Source of the DNA: Ostreococcus mediterraneus
Taxonomy: Eukaryota > Chlorophyta > Mamiellophyceae > Mamiellales > Bathycoccaceae
Direction of reading: 5' to 3'
Length of the DNA: 64,000 nt
NCBI GenBank assembly: GCA_012295225.1
Contig: WMKK01000001.1
Coordinates: 994,628-1,058,627, forward strand
Position 1 is the first letter of the stretch. Each line of letters starts with the position of its first letter. Position numbers and translations under genes: made by a program. Below the pieces are notes generated by a model. That model worked only from the letters and a program-made list of their open reading frames with translations, was not told where the DNA came from and did not search any database. Of this stretch, positions 10,105 through 20,300 are shown piece after piece.

Positions 10105-10206
10105 ACGCGCCGCGTTAAACGCGCAAACGAGATATGGATACGAAACGAGAGACTTCATGAATTTCACATTTAAACATCATCTATACGAGGTCTTAGGGCT
10201 ATAACC

Positions 10207-11892
10207 TTACACCAAACGAACGTACGCGCCGTCAATCTTGAATAAATCCTTTCTAGACTTGATGAATTCACCGAGCTTTAAAACGATATTATTGGGCTTT
10301 TTCACGCGCCCGCCGAGGGCAGACATCATCGTGTCCGGATTGGCTTTCAAGTAGTCGACGAGTGCTTGGGCGTACTCATCACCAGACATCTTTGTGGTTG
10401 TACTTGGTGTCGCGGGGGTCGACTTTTGCTTCTTGTTCGACGCTGGAGTGGTGGTGATCTCTGCCGCGCGCTTGGAGGCAGATTTAATGGCGTCGACGTC
10501 TTCCTCCATGCTCGAGGAATCGGAATCGGAATCGGAATCGGAATCTTTCGAGGACGCAGGATCGCTCTCACTCTCGCTCTCGCTCTCGCTCTTGTCTTTG
10601 CTGCCTGATTTCTTCGCCGGCGGCAGCGCGTCGTCAGAGTCTGAATCGGAACCGGAATCTTCGCTTTCGCTCTCCGGCTCGATTTCACTCTCTGGATCGC
10701 TCTCGCTCTCGCTCTCGCTCTCTGAGTCTTGCTGTTTTGCCTTTGCCGCCGATGCAGGTTTCTTCACTGGTGCGTCATCGTCGGATTCGCTCTCTGGTTC
10801 GCTCTCGCTCTCCGGTTCGCTTTCCGGTTCGCTTTCCGATTCGCTCTCTGAAACTGGCGGCTTTGCGGACTTCTTTGTGGATGCGGGCGACTTCGCAGGC
10901 GCTTTGACAGGCTCCTCGTCACTTTCCGATTCAGCCTCCTCGTCGCTTTCCGGTTCGCTTTCTGACTCTGATTCGCTCTCTGAAACTGGCGGCTTTGCGG
11001 ACTTCTTTGTGGATGCGGGCGACTTCGCAGGCGCTTTGACAGGCTCCTCGTCACTTTCCGATTCAGCCTCCTCGTCGCTTTCCGGTTCGCTTTCTGACTC
11101 TGATTCGCTCTCTGAAACTGGCGGCTTTGCGGACTTCTTTGTGGATGCGGGCGACTTCGCAGGCGCTTTGACAGGCTCCTCGTCACTTTCCGATTCAGCC
11201 TCCTCGTCGCTTTCCGGTTCGCTTTCTGACTCTGATTCGCCGTCGTCGCCAAAGGCTTCATCGAACGCCTTATCATCGTCCGAATCATCCCCGAATAACT
11301 CATCATCGTCTGGTAAATTATTCAAATCCACATCTCCAGTGATAAATTCTTCTTGACTATCGCTCTCACTGCTTGAAATATCGTCGTCATCGCCTTCATC
11401 ATCCGACGCTTCTTCGCTTTTACTTTCGCTTTCGCTTTCGTCGTCGTCGTCGCTTTCATCACTTCCTTCATCTTCATCTTCATCATCATCGCTATCCAGC
11501 TCGTCATCCGACATCTCCATCGCCAATTCCTCCATCACACGCGCCTCTTCCTCCTCATCAATCCCCTCATTCGTCTGTCTCCATCCGCTCACGTGCACGT
11601 CGTTCGCCCCATCCGCTCTGAGCACGAAGCTCGCGTCCAACACCACATCCAACCCAACCTGCTCACACTGCCCAGGCGTGAGCGTACACAGCGTATGCCG
11701 ACGACCTTCGCGAACACCAGACGCCTCTGCATCATCCGCGATCGCCAACGTCAGCGTCGTCCGCGCGCGCGCATCCTTGATCGACGCGCCCAGCGCGACT
11801 TGGCTCACGTGAATGTACTCCTCATCGCTCGCCACGTCCACGCGCAGGGTTTTCCCGGCCGGGATCACCGCGCCCCAGAACTCGGCATCCAT
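10207..11892 (-). CDS. HD2/FKBP-type nucleoplasmin-fold protein with acidic Ser/Glu repeats
   Basis: A 561-residue nuclear or nucleolar protein. Residues 1-110 (start MDAEFWGAVIPAGK, then YIHVSQVALG) match the nucleoplasmin-like domain of plant HD2 proteins and FKBP53-type chaperones, which binds histones as a pentamer. Residues about 115-490 are dominated by Ser, Glu and Asp, with KAPAKSPASTKKSAKPP basic islands, including three identical 44-residue repeats. The last 60 residues (DEYAQALVDYLK, RVKKPNNIVLKLGEFIK, LFKIDGAYVRLV) look like a small winged helix. There is no FKBP domain and no C2H2 finger, so it is neither a standard HD2 nor FKBP53. A histone-chaperone role is inferred. Confidence 0.8.
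   Translation of the reverse strand: MDAEFWGAVIPAGKTLRVDVASDEEYIHVSQVALGASIKDARARTTLTLAIADDAEASGVREGRRHTLCTLTPGQCEQVGLDVVLDASFVLRADGANDVHVSGWRQTNEGIDEEEEARVMEELAMEMSDDELDSDDDEDEDEGSDESDDDDESESESKSEEASDDEGDDDDISSSESDSQEEFITGDVDLNNLPDDDELFGDDSDDDKAFDEAFGDDGESESESEPESDEEAESESDEEPVKAPAKSPASTKKSAKPPVSESESESESEPESDEEAESESDEEPVKAPAKSPASTKKSAKPPVSESESESESEPESDEEAESESDEEPVKAPAKSPASTKKSAKPPVSESESESEPESEPESESEPESESDDDAPVKKPASAAKAKQQDSESESESESDPESEIEPESESEDSGSDSDSDDALPPAKKSGSKDKSESESESESDPASSKDSDSDSDSDSSSMEEDVDAIKSASKRAAEITTTPASNKKQKSTPATPSTTTKMSGDEYAQALVDYLKANPDTMMSALGGRVKKPNNIVLKLGEFIKSRKDLFKIDGAYVRLV
10838..11240 (-). repeat. Three identical 132-bp tandem repeats in the nucleoplasmin-like gene
   Basis: Landmark AAACTGGCGG recurs at 10851, 10983 and 11115, exactly 132 bp (44 codons) apart. 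Read by eye, the copies are identical at every base through 11240, synonymous sites included. Each unit encodes an acidic Ser/Glu block plus a KAPAKSPASTKK basic island. Identity at silent positions indicates recent expansion or gene conversion. Confidence 0.95.
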
Positions 11893-12224
11893 CGCGTGCG
11901 ATGTTCACCCGATCCGCGACGGCGCAGTCGCACGGCGACGGCGGCGCGCGCGACGCAATGCCGCGACGACAGCCGTGGCTGCGCCGCCATCCAGCGGTGT
12001 CGCGTAAAAGAAACCCGTCATTGTGTTGTATGCACCTCCCAACACCATGCGCGTGCGCGTGCGCCGACGGCAGTCTCCGTCGCGCGCGCGAACGCTCGCG
12101 CGCGGTCGTCGTCGCGAATCGCGCGCGGTCGTTCGTTCGTCGTCGTCGGCATCGGCGCGCGCGACAGCGCACGGCAGCGCGTCGCGCGCGGCGCACGGGG
12201 CGGATCGGGTGAACACCCAACATC
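11893..12224. promoter_or_regulatory. Divergent intergenic region, nucleoplasmin-like / GH5 genes
   Basis: 332 bp between two divergent start codons. It is GC-rich and dominated by CG-containing simple sequence (runs of cgcg and cgtcgtc). No TATA box, small gene or RNA gene could be recognised; promoter function is assumed from position. Confidence 0.45.
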
Positions 12225-14564
12225 ATGGGTGCGCACGAGCGTTCGAAATTGATCTTAGACCCGCACACGCACGAGAATTCGCGATGGAAGAGTCGGTTGA
12301 GCGCGCCGATGAAGGATAGGGATGTGTATGCGGCGAGGACGCAGGCGGGGGCGGGGCATGGGCGTGGGTCGTGGTGGAGTGGGACGCATCGGTGGGCGAG
12401 CGCGTGCGCGTGCGCGGCTCCGTTCGCGTTGTGCGCGTTGTTAATTCTAGGGCACGTGTACGGAGGGCACGTGATGCGGCATAGTGGGGTAGATTTGGCG
12501 ACGACGACGGCGACGGCGACGGTTGGGGTGGATGAAGTGCGTGCGGCGTCGTCGGGGAGGTGGTCGACGTGGACGCGCGGGCGAGGCGCGAGCGAGGCGA
12601 ATGATTCCGGTGAAAGTCCGGCGTACGCCGGGGGTGAGTCCACGTCGCACGCGGTGACGGCATTTGATGCCGGACGCACTACTGGTGTGGCGTTGCATGG
12701 GTGGTTGAACTTGGAGGAGTGGTTTTTCTCGCAAGGCGCGTCGCACGCGGTGGCGGCTGACGAGCGCGAAGCCAACGGCGTGTGTTTCCCTCCAATGTAC
12801 CCCGACGCCCACGCTTTGGGGTTTTCCTGGGCGAGTGAAGGGGATTTAGTGAATAAATTGGTCAAGGCTGTGGGCGCGAAGGCGACGGTACATAGTTTCA
12901 ACGCGCACCGCGCGCAATACGTCACGGATGAAGACTTGTTGGAAATAGCGTCCAAGGGCATCGAGCTCGTGCGGCTACCGGTTTCTTGGAGTTTATTCGC
13001 CCGCGATCCAGCCTCGGTTCCTCGGGGTGGTGAACGCATTTTAGTCGATCCGGTGTACCCCGATAGGTTATTCGTGAACATGGCGGGGGCCGATTTAGAC
13101 GCGGTGGTTGAGCGCATTCGCAACGCCGGATTGAAGGTGTTGATAGACTTGCACAGCATGCCTGGCGGTGCCGCCAAGGGCACGTTCAATGGCGTGTTTC
13201 CGCACCCACCGATGATGTTCGCTCGCAAAGAGCTTCGCAGCACGGGATTAGCCATCGTGCGTAACTTTTTGGGTTGGTTTAAAAATTTACCCGCTGAGTC
13301 GCGCGCCGCCGTGCACGGGTTGCAGTTGCTCAACGAACCCGGACACATGCTTCCCGAGCAACGCACGCAAGTGCTCGATTGGTTAGCGAATGCCGTAGAT
13401 ATCTACCGACAAGAACTCGTCAACGAAGGCTTATCGGCGAGCGAACGCGTTCCATTCTTGTACATCAACTTGGTGGAAACGCTCGGCTTGAACGTCGCCG
13501 ACATGGCGGCGTGGATGCGGTCACAATTCACGCCTCGCGAGCTCAAAGACTGGGCCGTCTTGGACGTCCATCACTACTTTGCGTGGTCGTACACTGGATG
13601 CATGGGTGGTTCAAACGCTGGATGTTCGTTTGATTGCAACGAAAAACCATCTGTGGTGGCCCAGCGCATCGGCGAGCTCTCGGGAGAGTGGGCGGGTTCG
13701 CTGCGCGCCGCCGCGCAGACGTACGGCGTCCAAAATCTCGCCGTCTCCGAATGGTCCTTAGCCACGTTCTCAGACTCGTCGAAATCGTGCTCAAATCGCG
13801 CGATGCTTGACATCATGTACGAACACCAAGAGCAAGCGTACCGTGGGGCGGGTATTCAAGGTTTCTTTTGGGGTTGGAAAATGCCACACGGCGGTTCGCA
13901 CGCCAAGGCGTGGTCGCTCAGCGACTATCTCTCGCAAGGTGAACGCAAGGAGATGCATCACGAAATCGTACCACATGGATATGAACTCGATACGGTATCA
14001 GAAACGCTATCGGAGGGTTCGACAAAGGCTGATGCCGAACGGTTGATTCGCGCGTACGGACAATTCGCCGACGAACCGGCGCCGACGACGGGCGGCGCGA
14101 ATGTCAGCGAAACAACCATGCCAGTGAGCGATGTGTTGAAACTTCTCAACGCCGCTCGCGAAAGTGCGTCAATCGGTGACAGAGAAGTGCATTTTCCAAG
14201 CGCTCGTGTCGCACCAGTCGTGGATTCAAGCGAGTTCAAACGTGCGACGTCTGAGCTCGAGAAGATTATCGACGTCGACGAATACGCCGAGGACGAGGAG
14301 GACGCGACGCACGAAGTGTTTGAGACTCCAGCGCCGCCCAAGGTTGTTGAACACGTTGATCCTGTTAAACCGGCGGATGAATTACCTGCGCCAGTAGAGG
14401 AGAAAGCCCCCGTCAAGACTGCCAAAAAGACTGAGAAACCCAAGTCCAACAAGAAGGACGAGAGCCGCCACGCCGAGCGCCACGCTGATCCGAGCGAGTC
14501 GGTTGAAGCCATGCTGGCTGACATTCCACTCACGAATTCACACGTGGACGTACTGGCCGTATAG
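12225..14564 (+). CDS. GH5-like (cellulase/exo-beta-1,3-glucanase type) membrane-anchored glycosidase
   Basis: A 779-residue type II membrane protein. A hydrophobic helix lies at about residues 57-79 (ALCALLILGHVYG), so the bulk should face the ER lumen or outside. Residues about 200-600 form a GH5-type (beta/alpha)8 barrel: ELVRLPVSWSLF early in the barrel, VLIDLHSMPGG, acid/base Glu in LLNEPGH (about 371), DVHHYFAW, and the nucleophile Glu in AVSEWSLA (about 509). GH5 exo-1,3-glucanases are the closest type recalled; cellulose or mannan cannot be excluded. The last 150 residues are a Glu/Lys/Pro-rich low-complexity tail. The role in this possibly wall-less alga is unknown. Confidence 0.82.
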   Translation: MGAHERSKLILDPHTHENSRWKSRLSAPMKDRDVYAARTQAGAGHGRGSWWSGTHRWASACACAAPFALCALLILGHVYGGHVMRHSGVDLATTTATATVGVDEVRAASSGRWSTWTRGRGASEANDSGESPAYAGGESTSHAVTAFDAGRTTGVALHGWLNLEEWFFSQGASHAVAADEREANGVCFPPMYPDAHALGFSWASEGDLVNKLVKAVGAKATVHSFNAHRAQYVTDEDLLEIASKGIELVRLPVSWSLFARDPASVPRGGERILVDPVYPDRLFVNMAGADLDAVVERIRNAGLKVLIDLHSMPGGAAKGTFNGVFPHPPMMFARKELRSTGLAIVRNFLGWFKNLPAESRAAVHGLQLLNEPGHMLPEQRTQVLDWLANAVDIYRQELVNEGLSASERVPFLYINLVETLGLNVADMAAWMRSQFTPRELKDWAVLDVHHYFAWSYTGCMGGSNAGCSFDCNEKPSVVAQRIGELSGEWAGSLRAAAQTYGVQNLAVSEWSLATFSDSSKSCSNRAMLDIMYEHQEQAYRGAGIQGFFWGWKMPHGGSHAKAWSLSDYLSQGERKEMHHEIVPHGYELDTVSETLSEGSTKADAERLIRAYGQFADEPAPTTGGANVSETTMPVSDVLKLLNAARESASIGDREVHFPSARVAPVVDSSEFKRATSELEKIIDVDEYAEDEEDATHEVFETPAPPKVVEHVDPVKPADELPAPVEEKAPVKTAKKTEKPKSNKKDESRHAERHADPSESVEAMLADIPLTNSHVDVLAV

Positions 14565-14619
14565 ACTAGATGATATATTTAATTGAATGTTGTACACTAG
14601 CTACTAATATCGCGTGCGT

Positions 14620-16047
14620 CTATTTGATGCCCGTCTGGGCGGATAAGCGAGCGAGCGCGTCTGGTTGGCGTAGACGCGACATAACCGCGGGGGGCAAGTT
14701 TATAAACATTTCAACGCCATTTGCACCCGCCGGAGCGCCCGTCGCGCGATCCGGTCGCGAACACTGTATTTGAATGATATCGTTAAGCTCGGGCGGAAGC
14801 GCGAGCGTGGGCGACCCCGTGCCAAAGTCCAAATCATACAGCTTTTTGTAAATTTCAACCAAGTTGTTGCACCAACACATTTGGCCTTGCATGAACGCCA
14901 TGATGTCAAAGTCAAACCCGTTGACGCCCGCGCGAAACGCAGCCTCGGTGAGCATTAAATACTTGTTTCTTCGCATCATAGCTTTCGTGAAACCTGGTCT
15001 GAGCCCGTTTTTGACGTCGAGTAAAGTGGAGTAATCGCCAACGGCGACGCGCCCGGTGCACACGCCGATGGCTGCGTTGCCAAAGTACATGTCGGGTAAT
15101 CCCGTGCGACCACCGCGACCGCTCACGACGGTAACGTGCTCAAACGGCGTGCCGTTCGGTAACCCACACAAGTCAGCGAGCGCGAGCCACGAATGTGCGC
15201 TCAGCGCCTCGTTGTCGTTTGTCGCCTCTGATGACTCTCGCAATCGCCGCATGCCATCCTCTTTAATGCTCACCATCATGCGGTTACCCGCGGGAAATCG
15301 TAAAAAGTCGGGAATCAGACCCCGTCCGGCTTTAAGCGCGTTCGCTAGCATAGGCACCGAACTGACGTTATCAAAACCTTCCTTTGAAAGCATCTCGCGC
15401 ATTTCCTCCAGCGACATATCCGCCGGCGGTTGAGACACAAGCGATCGATCAAACACCGGATCACCAAGAGGATGCGCCTCATTATTCGCCATCTTTGCCC
15501 ACGTGACTAAAAACTCAATAAACCCCTGTCCATCGCTCACGGCGTGCGACATGCACACGCCCAAGACGCTCCCGCCGCCCGCGCAGTGCGTCACCTTGGC
15601 CGTAAACACGGGCGCGTCGCCCAACATCAAATCAATCCAAGGCGCGAAATCCAAGAACCTTCGCGTCGCATCGGCGTAATCTTGTGGCAAACTCTCGAAT
15701 CTTTGATTATCATCGCGTACGACGCGAAGAGGCACGCCATCGTTCGTCAGACGCACGCCTTTCGACGCGTATCCCGGCGTTTGCAAATCCAACCGCCCGG
15801 CGAGCATCGGATACTTCCCCAGCGTCTTCCTCAGCGCCACCTCAAGCGTACCCACGTCCAAGGTCGTCTCGTAATAACACACCGCTTGCATCACGAACGG
15901 CACTTCGCCAACGTCGTACCCCGATAACGCCTGAAGCTCCGCGACGTCCGGCGACACGACGTCGCTATCCGGAGCGCGCACCGTCGCGCAGTCAAGCACT
16001 AGCTCCTTCGCGTTCGCACCGTCGAGAAAGTTCCTCGCCGGCACCAT
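14620..16047 (-). CDS. BAHD-family acyltransferase
   Basis: A 475-residue BAHD (HXXXD) acyl-CoA-dependent acyltransferase. The catalytic motif is HAVSD (about residue 169) and the structural DFGWG motif appears as DFGTG (about 406). The N-terminal half has the usual KYPMLAGRL block. The frame stays open upstream to about 16500, but that stretch is Arg-rich, overlaps the divergent EMG1 gene and lacks homology. The ATG at 16047 places the start a normal distance before the first conserved strand. An extra 5' exon cannot be excluded: the segment just before it (FTKLIEIPAARG) is fairly protein-like. The acceptor (hydroxycinnamoyl, alcohol or sterol type) cannot be told. Confidence 0.82.
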   Translation of the reverse strand: MVPARNFLDGANAKELVLDCATVRAPDSDVVSPDVAELQALSGYDVGEVPFVMQAVCYYETTLDVGTLEVALRKTLGKYPMLAGRLDLQTPGYASKGVRLTNDGVPLRVVRDDNQRFESLPQDYADATRRFLDFAPWIDLMLGDAPVFTAKVTHCAGGGSVLGVCMSHAVSDGQGFIEFLVTWAKMANNEAHPLGDPVFDRSLVSQPPADMSLEEMREMLSKEGFDNVSSVPMLANALKAGRGLIPDFLRFPAGNRMMVSIKEDGMRRLRESSEATNDNEALSAHSWLALADLCGLPNGTPFEHVTVVSGRGGRTGLPDMYFGNAAIGVCTGRVAVGDYSTLLDVKNGLRPGFTKAMMRRNKYLMLTEAAFRAGVNGFDFDIMAFMQGQMCWCNNLVEIYKKLYDLDFGTGSPTLALPPELNDIIQIQCSRPDRATGAPAGANGVEMFINLPPAVMSRLRQPDALARLSAQTGIK

Positions 16048-16487
16048 GAGCGTGCGCGCCACGCCTCTCGCCGCCGGAATCTCGATGAGCTTGGTGAACG
16101 CGCCCGCGTGGCGACGTTGCGCGTCGCCTCGACGTCGTCCAGCGGCGCGATGGAGGTGACAGACACTGACATGAATCGCTCGCGCGCGCGCCGCCGCCGC
16201 CGTCGTCGTCCTCGGTCGCGCCGCGATGCGCTGCGGCGCGTCGCAATGATGTCTGCCTGCGCTCGCCCGCATGCGCGCGCGGTCGGCGGCGTGCGCGGCG
16301 CGGTATAACGCGCAGCGCGGCCACGCGCGGTGCCACTGACCCCCGGCGCGTGCATCACTTCGCGACGCGCCGACCGCGAACCTCGCGTCGAACGCGCCCG
16401 CGTCGAGCGCACGCATCGTCGCACTCGCCCTTCGTTCCGTTTCGCGCGCGCGTTCGCCCCGCACGACGCCGTGCGTGCGCGTATTCC
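16048..16487. promoter_or_regulatory. Divergent intergenic region BAHD / EMG1
   Basis: 440 bp of CG-rich sequence between divergent start codons, with simple runs such as gccgccgccgccgtcgtcgt around 16190-16210. Frames are open on both strands, as expected for GC-rich DNA, but none shows a domain. It may include part of an unrecognised 5' exon of the BAHD gene; otherwise nothing is seen. Confidence 0.4.
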
Positions 16488-17165
16488 ATGGAGCCGCCAC
16501 CCGCGGATGACGACCTCGACGCCGCCGCGAACGACGGTGGTGGGTTCATCTTCGTCCTCGAGTGCGCCACGCTGGAGACGGGGAAAGTTGGCAAGGGATT
16601 TGCGATATTAAACTGCGATGATCACGCGAACTTTATCCGTCGACACGGGAAACAGCCCGGGGACTACCGTCCGGACATTTGCCACCAGGCGTTGCTCGCG
16701 ATTCTGGACTCGCCGTTGAACAAGGCGGGGAAGGTGAAAGCCGTGTATGTGAACACACAGAAGAACGTGTTGTTTAAGGTGAGTCCGAAGACTCGCGTAC
16801 CGCGGACGTTTAAGCGGTTTTGTGGTCTCATGGTGCAACTGTTGCAAAAATTGTCCATTCGCTCGTCCAACGGGCCGGAAAAGTTGATGCAAGTCGTGAA
16901 GCAACCGGTGACGAAATATTTTCCAGCGGGTGCGCGGCGTGTTGGGTTTTCGTTTAGCGCTCCAGAAGTGAAAAAGTTACCAGAGTACGTGGCGTCGTTG
17001 CCGGATGACGTGCCGGTTGTGTTTACGGTGGGCGCGATGGCGCACGGGAAAGTCGACGTGGCGTACACGGATGATTTCATCTCCGTCTCACAGTATCCAT
17101 TAAGCGCGGCGTGTTGCATCGGGAGGATATGCAATGCCCTCGAACAAAAGTTTGACATTGTGTAG
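16488..17165 (+). CDS. EMG1: Ribosome biogenesis protein EMG1/NEP1 (18S rRNA N1-pseudouridine methyltransferase)
   Basis: A 225-residue SPOUT-class methyltransferase that modifies a hypermodified pseudouridine in 18S rRNA and is needed for 40S assembly in the nucleolus. Recognisable blocks are FIFVLECATLETGKVGKGF at the N-terminus, RPDICHQALLAILDSPLNKA, VNTQKNVLFKVSPKTRVPRT, KRFCGLMVQLLQ, and the C-terminal SAM-binding knot VVFTVGAMAHGKVDV and SQYPLSAACC. The ATG at 16488 gives the family's usual length; the longer open frame upstream is Arg-rich and unsupported. It converges with the Na+/K+-ATPase gene. Confidence 0.96.
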   Translation: MEPPPADDDLDAAANDGGGFIFVLECATLETGKVGKGFAILNCDDHANFIRRHGKQPGDYRPDICHQALLAILDSPLNKAGKVKAVYVNTQKNVLFKVSPKTRVPRTFKRFCGLMVQLLQKLSIRSSNGPEKLMQVVKQPVTKYFPAGARRVGFSFSAPEVKKLPEYVASLPDDVPVVFTVGAMAHGKVDVAYTDDFISVSQYPLSAACCIGRICNALEQKFDIV

Positions 17166-17326
17166 CGTGCGTGCGTGTGTGTGTGTAATTGATTTAGTAC
17201 AAAAATTGAATGGCTGAACCCGCGCGCGTCTGCCCGTCAACAGTAATTATGAGAAAAATGAATTCGATATCATAACAAAGTGTAGATTTTTTGAGCTCTT
17301 CGTTTCTAATACGTGTCTACGAGCGA

Positions 17327-20300
17327 CTACCAATACGTCCAGCGATCGAGCCAGCCACCCGGGTTTTGGCGAATCAAAGCCTTGCGCATTTCATCGTACG
17401 TGAAGATGAGAATACTCCACGGCACGCCGGAGAACCAGTGCAACACGTGCAACGGGCGAGTACCGAACACGGCATTGAACGCAGGCGTGTAGCACAACGT
17501 CGCACCGAGGACAGTTTCGAAAATTAAACCAAAGTTCATGAAGTCGTTACCCATGCCTTGTTCAAAGATGGACAACTTGCGCGTCTTGGCGATGAGCAAA
17601 TCGGCCCACTGAACGATGATAATAGTAATGAAGTACGCAGTTTGCGCGTACTCGAGCGCCGCAGTTTGGTACTTCAAGTTGGGCATCGTTTGAGGAGCGC
17701 CGTTCCACCAGTAGTACGCACCCGCCGGCGCGACGCGGTCGGGGTCAGCGAAGCCGCGCGTAAAGCCATAATCGGCGCTTTGACTGCAGAAGTACGCGAA
17801 CGACGCTTGGTCGTCTGTAGAGAGCGCAGCCTTCTCCGTAGCGCTCATGGCAGTGTACGTCGCACAATCGCGGTTGCAGACGAAGTTACCCGGACCACGG
17901 AAACCGTCTCCATTGAATTCAATGAAGGGGTCAACCGTCGCGGACACAGAGGTGAGCGAGGCGAGGAACGGAGACGAGCCCGCCATGTAGGCGTTCGGCG
18001 AGTAGTCAATGGGCAAGGAGCAACCACCGGTGCAAATACCCTCGGCGTTGGTGCCCGCACCCGGATCGGCGCAACCGTAACCGCACTCCTTTGGCATGTA
18101 ACGACCGACGCCTTGGGTGGTGTCAGACATGGAATCGCCATTCAACGTGCACATGAGAGACGAATCAAGCCACTTCAAACCGTTGTTCATCAAGATGCTT
18201 GGGGTGTAACCGTAGTCGTTGAGCACGAGCATGTAGGTGAAGAAACCAGCAAGCGCTTGAATCATACCAATTTGGAAGTAGGCGAAAGAAATCAAACGGA
18301 AGTTGACGAGGCGGTCCGTCTTCGCGTTGCGCGGCGGGCGGTCCATAATGTCAGCCTCCTTTTCTTCGTAAGCCATGGAAATGGCAGGAACCATATCCGT
18401 ACCAAGATCAACGCACAAAATAAGCACGGTGGACAACGGCAATGGCAACTTGGCGGTGATGTAGCACAAGAAGGGGGCAATTTCCGGAATGTTGGAAGAC
18501 AACGTGTACGCGATGGACTTCTTCAAGTTGTCAAAAATGAGACGACCTTCCTCAACGCCATTGACAATCGAGGCAAAGTTATCGTCCATGAGAATCATAT
18601 CAGCAGCTTCCTTAGAGACATCCTTACCAGCAATACCCATGGCAATACCGATGTCACCCTTCTTGAGCGCCGGAGCGTCGTTCACACCGTCACCGGTGAC
18701 GGCGACAATTTCACCGCGGCGTTGGCAGTTTTCGACAATCAAAAGCTTGTGAGCCGGAGACACGCGAGCCCAGACAATTTGGTCGTGGTCAAGCGCCCAG
18801 TCCCATTTGGCGCGCTGTTCAACCGGGTCGGCAATTTCCATCCAGCTGCGGATGTCGTCACCCTTGACGACGGTGGCGCGGCCAGAGTCCAAGTTTTCTT
18901 GGGAGACGATGTTCACTTGCTTGGCAATCGCCGCGGCGGTGATCGGGTGATCACCAGTGACCATGTAAACCTTGATGCGAGCACGGTTGCACTTCGTGAC
19001 GGCTTCAGGGACACCTTCGCGCGGAGGATCAATCAAAGACATGAGACCGATAAACGTGAGGTCGTCCATCGGGAAGTTTGGCTTCGGCTTTTGGGAGAAC
19101 TTGAAGTCATCCTTGAAGCCAGAGAGTTCCTTGTACGCAAAGCCAAGCACGCGTTCACCGCGACCACCGAGATCTTCGTAGGATTTGGTGTACGTTTCTT
19201 CAAACGCAGCGTTCTTATTACCGACTTGGCCCTTGGAGAAGTACGAGGTGCACTTGTCCAATACGCGCTCCGGAGCCCCCTTCAACACGAGGAGAGGAGG
19301 GCGTCCACCCGGTTGCTTGTGAATGGAAAGTTGCCACTTGTTCGTGGAGTTGAACTTGATTTCGAACAACTTCGGGTACTGCGCACGAGTTTCCAAAGCA
19401 TCGTTGAGCGGTTGAACCAACTTGAGCAAACCTTGTTCAGAAGCGTCACCCGTCGCCGGTTGCTTGAGAACGTTGAAGAGTGGGTTTTGCATTTCAGCCT
19501 TCAAGTCAATGAAGGAGCCATCTTCGTTCTTCGTGAGGTACTCAGCGTTGTTACACAACGTCGCCACTTGAAGAAGGCGCTGGAACGCGGCAGAATCCTT
19601 GTTGTAGAACGGCTCGCCATCCGGGGTTCGGCCAGGTTGAGAGATGACCGCGAGGTCAGGAATGTTCTTACCAGCCGGGCAAAAGTAAATTTGCTCATCA
19701 ACCCACGCGTGTTGGACAGTCATACGGTTTTGCGTGAGCGTACCGGTCTTATCAGACGCAATAACGGTGGTGGAACCAAGCGTTTCGACAGCTTCGAGGT
19801 TCTTCACGAGAACGTTCTTAGCGTGCATGCGCTTGGCGGTCAACGCCAAGGACACGGTGACGGTCGCGAGGAGACCTTCGGGGACGTTGGCGACAATGAT
19901 ACCAATCATGAAAACTACGTTTTGAATAATGGCGGTACCGTTGGTAATACCAACAATGAAGAAAACCACACCGAGCGTAATGGCAACGCAAGAGATGAGC
20001 TGGATGAACTTTTTGATCTCCTTGGAAATCGGTGAATCCTCGGTGGACGTCTCCGTCGCGAGGCCGGCAATTTGACCCATGACGGTACGGTCACCGCTGC
20101 CAATAACGATACCACGGCCAGAACCAGAGTTGATAATCGTGGTGTAGAAGCAGAGGTTGTTCGCCTCGAGCGGTTGGGTAACGAGCTTACCCGCGTGATC
20201 GTACGTAAGATCCGGGGTGCGGTCTTGCGGCTCAGACTCACCAGTGAGCGACGAGTTGTCAACCTTGAGTTCATTCGAGCGCATGACGCGGATATCCGCC

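Noticed and set aside
10394-11356. 320-codon plus-strand frame rich in Ser and Leu
   Set aside because: Antisense to the acidic repeats of the nucleoplasmin-like gene; the repeated codons keep the opposite frame open.
11822-13366. 514-codon minus-strand frame
   Set aside because: Antisense to the GH5 gene and to the divergent promoter, with no domain pattern.
17558-20035. 825-codon open frame on the plus strand
   Set aside because: It is exactly antisense to the Na+/K+-ATPase; its translation is charged and domain-free, a by-product of codon bias in GC-rich DNA.
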